DNA of 64,000 nt from Aureimonas sp. AU20 (lineage in GTDB: Bacteria > Pseudomonadota > Alphaproteobacteria > Rhizobiales > Rhizobiaceae): positions 868,001 to 932,000 of the forward strand of contig NZ_CP006367.1 of the NCBI RefSeq assembly GCF_001442755.1. The letters run 5' to 3'. The position numbers were made by a program, and so were the translations under genes. The notes below the pieces were generated by a model. It did no database searches, was not told where the DNA came from, and worked only from the letters and a program-made list of their open reading frames with translations. Below are positions 1-6,952 of the stretch, piece by piece. The stretch's first letter is position 1; each line of letters starts with the position of its first letter.

Positions 1-1047
1 CACGACATCCCGGCGTCGTCCCGCGTCGAAAATGGGCAGTTGCACAGACGGGCCACCGAGCAGGCCGAATAGCGACCCGGCGACCGGCGTGCCGAGGCCG
101 ATCATGCCGGAAAGATGCAGCTTGGGATAAAGATCGGTGCGGGCCATTCCGAGGTCCGCCCCCGCCTGGAGGACCGCGAGTTCGGCTCGGCGAACGTCCG
201 GTCGCCGGCGCAGGAGATCGGCCGGTCGGCTGCGGATGTCGAATGCCGACGCGACCGGCTGTGGGGCGGGGCGCCAGAGCACGGGGTCGGGAACGGACAG
301 CCCTTGAAGCGTGGCGATCTGCTGGCCGGCGTCCGCGATCGCGGTTTCCAGCTGTTGCCGGGCCTGGCTGGCGGCTGCAACGCGCAGTCGCAGCGTGTCG
401 CCTTCGGCGTGGGTCGCCAGGCCGCTGCGCATTTTCGTGTCGGCCAATGCCTGGCTTTTCGTCAGGAGCGCGATCATCTCGTCCGTGTCTCGCCGATGCC
501 GTTGCAGCGCGCGCAGTCGCGTGTAGGTCGATGCGACTTGCGCCGCGATCGCCAGTCTGGCCGCCTCCAGGTCCGTTGCGGCCATTTCCACGCCGAGGTC
601 CGCCGTCCGCCGCGCCTTCGCGTCCTGGCCGAAAAGGGCGATGTCCCAGCCCATTTCCAGATTGAGCTGCGCCGGGCGTCGAAAGAGGTCGTCCTGCGTG
701 GCCTTGCCGGTTCCCGCGTTCGCCAGTCCCGAAAGACCGGCACTGGGGTCGAAGCCGGAGGCGGCGGAACGCGCGAGCGCGCGGGCGGCCTCCAGCCGGC
801 GCGCCGCCTGTTCGAGCGTCGGATTGTCCCGCGCCGAACGCTCCAGCATCGCATCCAGCGTCGGGTCCGAGAAGGCGCGCCACCACGGCTTTCCGCTTCC
901 GCGGTTGCCCGCGATCGGCGTGGAAGCTTCGCGGTAGGCGAGGGGGAGCGTCGGCGCCACGACCCCGAGATGCAGCCCTTCGGAATGGCAAGCGCCGAGA
1001 AACAGGGCGACCGCCAGCAAGACGACGAGTTTGATCCGGTTCCTCAT
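1..1047 (-). CDS. Outer-membrane efflux lipoprotein, NodT/OprM type (3' end beyond window)
   Basis: TolC-like outer-membrane channel subunit of an RND or similar tripartite pump. The reading frame is open from ATG at 1047 to the window edge (349 codons), so the C-terminal quarter or so is missing. Residues 1-20 are a lipoprotein signal with lipobox LGAC (Cys20). The rest is the helical, Ala/Leu/Arg-rich pattern of the family, including DLLRRRPDVRRAELAV, the conserved RRPDVR signature of NodT-type proteins, and PWWRAFSDPTLDAML near the N-terminus. The inner-membrane partners are not in the window and would lie to the left. Family assignment is firm; the substrate is unknown. Confidence 0.9.
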   Translation of the reverse strand, partial: MRNRIKLVVLLAVALFLGACHSEGLHLGVVAPTLPLAYREASTPIAGNRGSGKPWWRAFSDPTLDAMLERSARDNPTLEQAARRLEAARALARSAASGFDPSAGLSGLANAGTGKATQDDLFRRPAQLNLEMGWDIALFGQDAKARRTADLGVEMAATDLEAARLAIAAQVASTYTRLRALQRHRRDTDEMIALLTKSQALADTKMRSGLATHAEGDTLRLRVAAASQARQQLETAIADAGQQIATLQGLSVPDPVLWRPAPQPVASAFDIRSRPADLLRRRPDVRRAELAVLQAGADLGMARTDLYPKLHLSGMIGLGTPVAGSLFGLLGGPSVQLPIFDAGRRRDVV

Positions 1048-1649
1048 GGCACTTCCTTGGTTTGACTGCGGGCTCGGGTGATTGGCGAGCTCATTTCGCG
1101 CGACGGCGCGCCCGAAATCCTTCTCGTTTGCATCGCCAGCAGGGAGGATCGGCCGGAGACAGGGTTCCGCCGATGTATCTGCCGTTTCAGACGGCCCCGA
1201 TGCAGCCCGCGCCCCTTTCTACCCGACGCATCGGGGCGTCTGGACCGGCGCCCTGTCCAGCATCTCCTAGCAGTCAAGCGCAGCTGATCCGTGCATGTTT
1301 GATGGAGATTGCATTGAGGTTCGAGGAGGCAGGCTTCGAGCCATCGACTGACGCTCGATCAGATGGCACCGCAAGCCCAACAGTCTTTCAGCCCGCCCGC
1401 ACATCCCGGAATCGCCGCCGCCGCGTGTGCTGGCTAGGGAGCCACCACCGACTGACGCAGAGTCTAAGAGGCGTCAGAGGCGATCCGTTGAGGCTCGCAA
1501 TCGACCGCAGTTGCCTGAGCGGTGGATATGGGTTCTGCAGTTCCCGATCGCCCTGCGGCCCCGCTTTCTCCGCCAGCCAGTGCGATCGAACCGCTGCCGA
1601 ACCAAAGGGCCGATACGGACATGGGCAAGGTCTGTGTCTATCGCCTTCT
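1048..1649. other. Gene-free stretch between the NodT and GH26 genes
   Basis: About 600 bases with no reading frame that looks like a protein family. The open frames here have arginine- and proline-rich, non-protein-like translations. The region nearest 1048 should hold the promoter of the efflux lipoprotein. I see no terminator, repeat or RNA gene. Confidence 0.5.
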
Positions 1650-2594
1650 TCAGTTGAAGTATGGATCGCGTGCCATGCGACGATAGGCGTCCAGGGAGGG
1701 CTTGGAGCTGTCGATCCGCCAATGGCGCTCCTTGTCCGTATCAAACCAGATCATCGCTTTTACCGCCGGAAAGCGGGATCTTAGCGTGGGAACGATCTCG
1801 GCGATCCACTTCGCCTTGTCGCCGCCGCGCTCGTCGGAGGCGGTTTCGCCGATCATCACAGGTTTGCCGGTCGCGGCGAGCTTCGCATAGAGATCCTCGA
1901 AGACCTCGTAGAAGCTTTCCCATTCCTGATCGGGGTCGGAGGTTCCCCAGTTGTAACCATCGATGCCAACCCAATCGACGTAGCGGTTGCCCGGATAATA
2001 ACGAAGCGCCTCCGGCTGACCCGGGGAATCGACATTGTTGGGACACCAGACCCATACGACGTTGGTCGCCCCGCGCTCGATGAAGATGTCGTGGATGTGC
2101 CGGAACACTTGGACATAGAGCTTTGGGTCGTGGCCACCCCAGCCCTCTTCCTCGTTCATCTCCGCGGCGAAATCGAGAAAGAAGCGGGTTCCGAGAGCCT
2201 TGGCCTCGTCCGCGCGTTTTGCGACCATGTCATCGTACATGCCATCGGCGATGTCCTTGAACTCGACGTCGAACGGCTCCCAGTTGATGAGGGGTATGCG
2301 CCCTTCCTTTAAATCTTGCCGTGTCGAAGGCGCCGTTGCCCAAGCATCTTCCCAGCTGAAATAGGTCAGGTGGATTTGAGGTCTGCGGCCGATGCGCTTG
2401 TCGGTCTGGGCGATCGTTCCGGCGCCGTAGTAATGACCGAGCAACGCGCCCTTGGCAGGCACCAGCGCGACATCGACCTGAGGCGAAGACGAAACCGCGA
2501 TCGGCACGGCCGCCGGGTTCGCTTCGGCTGACGGGACGATGACACCCGAACCGATGCACGACCACAGGCCGGCCAGGAACAGCGTTCTGAGCAT
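1650..2594 (-). CDS. Secreted glycoside hydrolase, GH26 (beta-mannanase) -like
   Basis: 314-residue exported protein; residues 1-25 form a signal peptide ending in a PSAEA-type cleavage region. The body resembles the GH26 clan-A (beta/alpha)8 barrel. Glu145 in AAEMNEE is the expected acid/base and Glu250 in MIGETAS the expected nucleophile. WVWCPNN and YVDWVGIDGYNWG match conserved strands of the family, which hydrolyse beta-mannans or related beta-glycans. The length fits a single catalytic domain. It is monocistronic and divergent from the PepSY gene, with about 170 bases between the starts. GH26-like proteins in Rhizobiales also occur in exopolysaccharide loci; no such genes are seen here, so the substrate is open. 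Confidence 0.78.
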   Translation of the reverse strand: MLRTLFLAGLWSCIGSGVIVPSAEANPAAVPIAVSSSPQVDVALVPAKGALLGHYYGAGTIAQTDKRIGRRPQIHLTYFSWEDAWATAPSTRQDLKEGRIPLINWEPFDVEFKDIADGMYDDMVAKRADEAKALGTRFFLDFAAEMNEEEGWGGHDPKLYVQVFRHIHDIFIERGATNVVWVWCPNNVDSPGQPEALRYYPGNRYVDWVGIDGYNWGTSDPDQEWESFYEVFEDLYAKLAATGKPVMIGETASDERGGDKAKWIAEIVPTLRSRFPAVKAMIWFDTDKERHWRIDSSKPSLDAYRRMARDPYFN

Positions 2595-2768
2595 GGAATG
2601 GAAGTCCTTCGAGAATTCGAACGGGCGCGTCGTGTCATCTGCCTCGTACCCAACATGCGTGAGTTTCCTTGCGCTTTCGGGTCGTCCGGCCGGGTGGATG
2701 TGACCTAGCCGATGGCGAATGACGGAGGGATGAGGCCGTTGTCAGCAAATCTTCAGCTTGGGTCGGCT

Positions 2769-3293
2769 ATGGAAGAACCGATGACGATGGTGCTTTCCAA
2801 AAGGGCTTTCGCGCGAGCGGCCCTGCTGTTCTTCGCTTTGACGCTGAGTGTGCATGCGCACGCGCAGGATGGCGGCGACGGCGACGGTGGAGGCGGGCCC
2901 AACTCGGAGAGTGACAGCAACGAGAGCGGCAAGGCAGACGAGGGCGCAGAAGACCCCGATGACGGCTCGCCTAGCGAGGAAGACGACGAGGATGCACCCT
3001 CACCGCCTGAATCGTCCGGTTTAGCTCGCACGGATGCATCGTCTCGAAAGCAACTGCAGGAATTTGGTCGGGGTGCGGACGGGGCGTTGAAAGCTGTTCA
3101 AGCCAACCGCGCTCTGCCGCTCAACGATATCGTGAACGCCGCACGGCATCTCACCCATGGCGACGTGATCGACGCACGGTTGAAACCCGTCACGGGCGGT
3201 CTCCAATACGAGCTGAAGGTTCTGGAGGAATCGGGTGCCGTTCGTCGCTACGTCTTCGATGCCCGTTCCGGGCGATTGCTTCAGGTCCATTAG
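2769..3293 (+). CDS. Exported acidic PepSY-domain protein
   Basis: Start taken at ATG 2769; ATG 2781 is equally possible and a longer frame opens at 2712. A signal peptide (about 25 residues, ending AHAQ) is followed by about 50 residues of almost pure Asp/Glu/Gly/Ser/Pro (for example EEDDEDAPSPPES). The C-terminal 75 residues form one PepSY-like domain, ending in YVFDARSGRLLQVH. PepSY domains are small periplasmic modules linked to inhibition or sensing. The gene ends 2 bases before the response regulator, so it is cotranscribed with the RR-HK pair and is a likely periplasmic input or modulator of the kinase, as in other PepSY-RR-HK operons. The acidic linker suggests cation binding (inference). 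Confidence 0.75.
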   Translation: MEEPMTMVLSKRAFARAALLFFALTLSVHAHAQDGGDGDGGGGPNSESDSNESGKADEGAEDPDDGSPSEEDDEDAPSPPESSGLARTDASSRKQLQEFGRGADGALKAVQANRALPLNDIVNAARHLTHGDVIDARLKPVTGGLQYELKVLEESGAVRRYVFDARSGRLLQVH

Positions 3294-3295
3294 AC

Positions 3296-3961
3296 ATGCG
3301 CGTGCTCGTTGCCGAGGATGATCGTCGCATCGCTGAGACGCTCGGTGTCGCGCTGTCTGCTGCCGGCTTCGTGGTCGAGCGTGCTGGGGATGGCGAGGAC
3401 GCGTGGTTTCGCGGCGACAGCGAGACGTTCGATGCGGTGATCCTCGATCTCGGACTGCCGACACTGGACGGGCTGACGATCCTGAAGCGTTGGCGTCGAG
3501 GGGGTCGTACCATGCCGGTGCTGATCCTGACGGCGCGCGGACAATGGGACGAGCGGGTCGAGGGGATCGAGGCCGGAGCCGACGACTACGTGGTGAAGCC
3601 GTTCCGCATGGAGGAGGTCGTGGCGCGCGTGCGTGCCATCGTCCGCCGGGCAGGAGGTTACGCCTCGTCTCGGATGGAGATCGGCGCCCTCGTCCTGGAC
3701 ACCCGCCTGATGCAGGTGGCGCGTCACGGCGTGCCGGTGCCGCTCACCCCGCAGGAATATCGGTTGCTCGCCTTCATGGCGCATCGGCGCGGTCAGGTCG
3801 TCTCGCCTCTCGAGATCACCGAACATCTTTATGGGCAGGATTTCGAGCGTGACTCGAACGCGATCGAGGTTCTGGTCGGTCGGCTGCGAAAGCGTCTGGG
3901 CGCGGGCATCATCGTCACGCGTCGGGGCTTCGGCTATCTTCTGGGAAGCGACGAAGCTTGA
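3296..3961 (+). CDS. OmpR/PhoP-family response regulator
   Basis: 221 residues: receiver domain (1-115) and winged-helix DNA-binding domain (125-220). Receiver residues are all present: acidic cluster EDD (7-9), phospho-acceptor Asp51 in VILDLGLP, Thr80 and Lys102 in VVKPF. The effector ends with the usual VLVGRLRKRLGAGIIVTRRGFGYLL. It starts 2 bases after the PepSY gene. Its TGA stop overlaps the TTG start of the kinase by 3 bases, indicating translational coupling. It probably controls envelope or cation-response genes, as PhoP/FeuP-like regulators do; the target is not determinable here. Confidence 0.93.
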   Translation: MRVLVAEDDRRIAETLGVALSAAGFVVERAGDGEDAWFRGDSETFDAVILDLGLPTLDGLTILKRWRRGGRTMPVLILTARGQWDERVEGIEAGADDYVVKPFRMEEVVARVRAIVRRAGGYASSRMEIGALVLDTRLMQVARHGVPVPLTPQEYRLLAFMAHRRGQVVSPLEITEHLYGQDFERDSNAIEVLVGRLRKRLGAGIIVTRRGFGYLLGSDEA

Positions 3962-5322
3962 AACTCAAATCGCTTCGGCTTCGCCTGATTCTGGGTGCCG
4001 CGGTCTGGATTGCGGCGGCCCTCCTCGTTGCCGGCGTCGCCATCGGCTTTCTGTTCGCGGCCAGTATCGAGCGCGGGGCACGATCGGACCTCGATGCAAC
4101 GTTGTCGCGTCTCGTCGCCCTCATCGACCCCGAAGCGACAAGCCGGACGCCCAGACTCGCTGGATCCTTGCCGGATGCTCGCTACGACACGCCGATCAGC
4201 GGCGCCTACTGGCAGGTGACCGACACCGGGAACCGCCTGACGCTCCGTTCTCGCTCATTGTGGGATCATGTCCTTCAGCCCAATATGTCCGGTGAAGGTG
4301 AAAGCTTCTTCACGGCCACAGGCCCGGACGGACATGCTTTGCTTGCCCTGTCGCGACCGATCCGCTTCGAGACCAAAACTGGCGAGCGGCGATACTTGGC
4401 GACCGTCGCACAGGACCGCTCTTTTCTTGACGAGATGATCGCGCGCTTCGGCCGCGAGCTGGCCGTGGCTCTTCTAATTCTAGGCGGCGTTCTCGGTGTT
4501 GCCACCACGCTGCAAGTGCAACTCGGCCTTGCTCCGTTGAAACAGCTACGCATCGATGTCGAGAGTGTGCGCAAGGGGGCCGCCGTCTCGGTCGAAGCCG
4601 CCTATCCTTCCGAAGTCGTGCCGCTCGTCACGGAGGTGAACGAATTGCTGGCCTCCCAGGATCGGTCGCTGGACTTCGCACGATCGCGTGCAGCGGATCT
4701 CGCGCACGGCCTGAAGACGCCGCTCTCCGTGCTCGGCACGATCGCCTACGAGCTCGAAGTCGCCGGTGACCTTCAGCGGTCAGTGCAGGTGTTCGAGCTT
4801 GCCGAGGAGATGCGCGATCGGATCGATTATCAGATGCGGCTCGCGCGGCTGCGTCATCGCACCCGCATGCACACCTTCAACGCGTCCGTGAGCGAGGTCG
4901 CAGCGCGCACTGCCGCGGTGCTGCGGAAAACTCGTAAGGGCGAGGAGCTCCGCTGGGTCGTCGACGTGGCCGATGACCTGAACGCCGACATAGACAGCAA
5001 CGATCTCGTTGAACTCGTCGGTGTCGTTCTAGAGAACGCAGTCGAGTGGGCACGTTCGGAGGTGTGCATCCGAGCCCAGGCGATCGGATCGGTGGCCGAG
5101 CTGCAGATCTCCGACGATGGCCCGGGCATCGAAGCCGCTGAGATCGCGACGATCGGCATACGCGGCAAGCGTCTTGACGAGACGAAGCCGGGCACCGGTC
5201 TCGGCCTTTCCATCGCCCGAGAAATTCTCGCCTTGAACGACGGAACGATCTCATTCGAGAGATCCGCGCAAGGGGGCCTCGCTGCGATTGTCCGTCTGCC
5301 CATTGCGCCTTCGAGCGGGTAG
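3958..5322 (+). CDS. Membrane sensor histidine kinase, partner of the preceding regulator
   Basis: 454 residues starting at TTG 3958 inside the stop of the response regulator. TM1 about residues 9-33, a periplasmic sensor of about 130 residues, TM2 about 168-190, then a HAMP-like linker. The DHp box carries His250 in DLAHGLKTPLSVLG. The catalytic domain has the N box (Asn360 in VVLENAVEW), G1 DDGPGI (386-391) and G2 GTGLGL (412-417). The HGLKTPL form of the H box is typical of PhoQ-like kinases. It is the last gene of the PepSY-RR-HK operon. Complete and apparently functional. Confidence 0.93.
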   Translation: MKLKSLRLRLILGAAVWIAAALLVAGVAIGFLFAASIERGARSDLDATLSRLVALIDPEATSRTPRLAGSLPDARYDTPISGAYWQVTDTGNRLTLRSRSLWDHVLQPNMSGEGESFFTATGPDGHALLALSRPIRFETKTGERRYLATVAQDRSFLDEMIARFGRELAVALLILGGVLGVATTLQVQLGLAPLKQLRIDVESVRKGAAVSVEAAYPSEVVPLVTEVNELLASQDRSLDFARSRAADLAHGLKTPLSVLGTIAYELEVAGDLQRSVQVFELAEEMRDRIDYQMRLARLRHRTRMHTFNASVSEVAARTAAVLRKTRKGEELRWVVDVADDLNADIDSNDLVELVGVVLENAVEWARSEVCIRAQAIGSVAELQISDDGPGIEAAEIATIGIRGKRLDETKPGTGLGLSIAREILALNDGTISFERSAQGGLAAIVRLPIAPSSG

Positions 5323-5398
5323 ACCTGAGTGGTAACCCAAACCCTATAGAGCAGCCCGGACCCTGGCTGTTCGACGGAGCCATCGGGTTCGAGTCCCA

Positions 5399-5647
5399 AT
5401 GTCCCGCACTTTTGCCTATGGGCGTCTTACCCATATCTCCGGGTATCTGACGGACATCGAACGATCTCAGCCCTCGAAGCCGGAACACGAAGGCCAAGAG
5501 CCGGAACGAACTCTCGTCGATCTTCTCACAAAGGCCCGTGAGTTGGCTGCGTCACTCGATTACGGCATGGTGGGTGCGCTGATCGATGCCACGCTTCTGG
5601 AAACCGGCTTCCAGATCGTCGCGCGCCTCTTGGAAGAGGAAAGCTGA
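5399..5647 (+). CDS. Small hypothetical protein (82 aa)
   Basis: Not recognised. The C-terminal half, from TLVDLLTKARELAASLDYGMVGALIDATLL to the acidic end EEES, reads like real amphipathic helices; the first 30 residues do not resemble anything. No clear Shine-Dalgarno precedes ATG 5399, and an upstream in-frame stop rules out a longer form. It lies 76 bases after the kinase gene and could be an extra gene of that operon. It could also be a chance frame. Confidence 0.4.
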   Translation: MSRTFAYGRLTHISGYLTDIERSQPSKPEHEGQEPERTLVDLLTKARELAASLDYGMVGALIDATLLETGFQIVARLLEEES

Positions 5648-5722
5648 CACCGTTCGCCTAAGGGCAAACGCAAGACGCCTCCCACTGATCGGCTTCCCTT
5701 AAGACCAAAGTGTGCATCTTCA

Positions 5723-6026
5723 GTCATCTCGACCGACAATAACCGGGTCTACAACGAGACGATCGCCTCGCTACGAAAGGAAGGCCGTTTTGCGCCGACC
5801 TGGCAGCACCGACAGGGTGAAATCCCTGAACAATCGTCTCGGGTCAGACCATGGAGAACTGAACCACTTGGTCCGTCCTGGCCAAGCGTTCAAATTTCGC
5901 AAAACGGCCCACAATACGATCCGTGAGTTCGAGGTGATGCGGATGTTCTGAAAAGGGCAGTTCCGCTTAAACTTGGACGGCTTAGCCGGCGGATCAGAGG
6001 CTCTGTGCATTGGAAGGCTGTTTTAG
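5723..6026 (+). pseudogene. IS6-family transposase remnant (C-terminal third, frameshifted)
   Basis: Two overlapping frames give an IS6/IS240-type C-terminus. Frame 1 from 5723 reads VISTDNNRVYNETIASLRKE up to TWQHRQ. Frame 2 from about 5817 reads VKSLNNRLGSDHGELNHLV and on to EFEVMRMF. The NNRLxxDH and TIREFEVMRM blocks match the DDE-domain end of IS6 transposases, where a glutamate or HG replaces the family average. The switch needs one extra G in the GGG at 5815-5817. TGA at 5949-5951 interrupts the usual FEVMR-x-RKGQ block, and homology continues after it (KGQFRLNL) to TAG 6024. The N-terminal two thirds and both inverted repeats are absent. Confidence 0.8.
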
Positions 6027-6182
6027 GTCTGTATTGCCCGAAAGGGGAACAGAACAGGATCATGGCGTCCCAATTTTCTGACCGCAACAGAGCGCTCGCA
6101 TCTCAACCATTATCTGTGACCAGAACCATTGATTGACATCGAAACTCTGCGAAGTTGTACTGGCCTCTTGGGGAGAGCGGCA

Positions 6183-6614
6183 ATGATGAGGCCAGAGGGA
6201 GATGCAGAGGTTTGGCGCGAGGTCGCTCAGATGGAGCGGTCGCGGCTCAAAGCACTGCTGCAAATTTCGCAGGAGACCTGCCGCAACTTAGCATCAGCTC
6301 AACAACAACTATCAGAAGTGTTGAGCCGCACACGCGAGCTTGTAGCCATCAGCTGCCGGGAACGGATCTTAAGGCATCAGGTGCCTTGCCAGATCGCGGT
6401 GGAGCCGAATAACTTTCTGGATGTGATGGATTCTACGGGTCTATCCGAAGTCGAACTGCCTGCCGTCGTCGATACATTGATCGAACTGTACCAGAACGCT
6501 ACAGCATTGGGAGATGAGGAGGCGGCAGCTCTGACCGCACGTGCCTTACGTTATATCGGGCATCATCTTGCAAAAGAACTGGGTCCTCGGGAGTCTGGCG
6601 TTCTTTTAAATTAA
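6183..6614 (+). CDS. Hypothetical helical protein (143 aa)
   Basis: Start set at ATG 6183, preceded at 6 bases by GGGGAGAG; a TTG 54 bases upstream is in frame but has no ribosome site. Residues 5-60 are predicted coiled coil (AQMERSRLKALLQISQETC and a Gln/Leu-rich stretch); the C-terminal half is helical and acidic (DTLIELYQNATALGDEEAA). No signal peptide or membrane segment. I do not recognise a family. It is followed after 31 bases by another small gene on the same strand. The base composition is slightly lower in GC than its neighbours, suggesting an acquired or lineage-specific gene. Confidence 0.6.
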   Translation: MMRPEGDAEVWREVAQMERSRLKALLQISQETCRNLASAQQQLSEVLSRTRELVAISCRERILRHQVPCQIAVEPNNFLDVMDSTGLSEVELPAVVDTLIELYQNATALGDEEAAALTARALRYIGHHLAKELGPRESGVLLN

Positions 6615-6645
6615 CGGACTGGTTTTGGTCTCTCGGAGGTGCGGC

Positions 6646-6882
6646 ATGCGCGATCTGGATCGCATCGAGCTTTTGCGTCGTATCTCTGATGCCCTGAGTA
6701 TGCCCCCTGACCAGCTAATGCGCTCTTCAGAGGAGGCACACTCAGAACACCCGGCCTTAACTGACCTTCATCGGGTGATTGTCGCCGTCCTCTCTTTGAA
6801 AGATCCCCTTAGTCGCCGTCGCGTCATCGAGGAGTTCGAGACATCCGTGCGGGCGGTGGGGCAAGCAACGACATCACAGTGA
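6646..6882 (+). CDS. Hypothetical small protein (78 aa)
   Basis: Starts at ATG 6646 with a good Shine-Dalgarno (GGAGGT at 6636-6641). The sequence runs MRDLDRIELLRRISDALSM, then a short acidic loop and two helices ending EEFETSVRAVG. It is helical and cytoplasmic, with no known family. Transcribed with the 143-residue gene upstream and convergent with the CheB/CheR gene, whose stop lies 70 bases away. Confidence 0.6.
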   Translation: MRDLDRIELLRRISDALSMPPDQLMRSSEEAHSEHPALTDLHRVIVAVLSLKDPLSRRRVIEEFETSVRAVGQATTSQ

Positions 6883-6952
6883 GAGTGCCGCCGAGACGTC
6901 TGCAGGCCGACCGTTCCAGCTGACCTGCAAGAATTCATCGATAAACGCTTGG

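Noticed and set aside
1062..1784. Open frame of 240 codons after the NodT gene
   Set aside because: No homology, overlaps the GH26 gene on the other strand and lacks a ribosome site.
5340..5408. tRNA-like sequence: GAGCAGCCCGG, a TGGCT/AGCCA stem and GGGTTCGAGTCCC resembling a T arm
   Set aside because: The anticodon loop would be nine bases, the T stem has a mismatch and no 5' acceptor strand pairs with the 3' side for seven bases. At most a decayed tRNA or an attachment-site relic; not listed as a gene.
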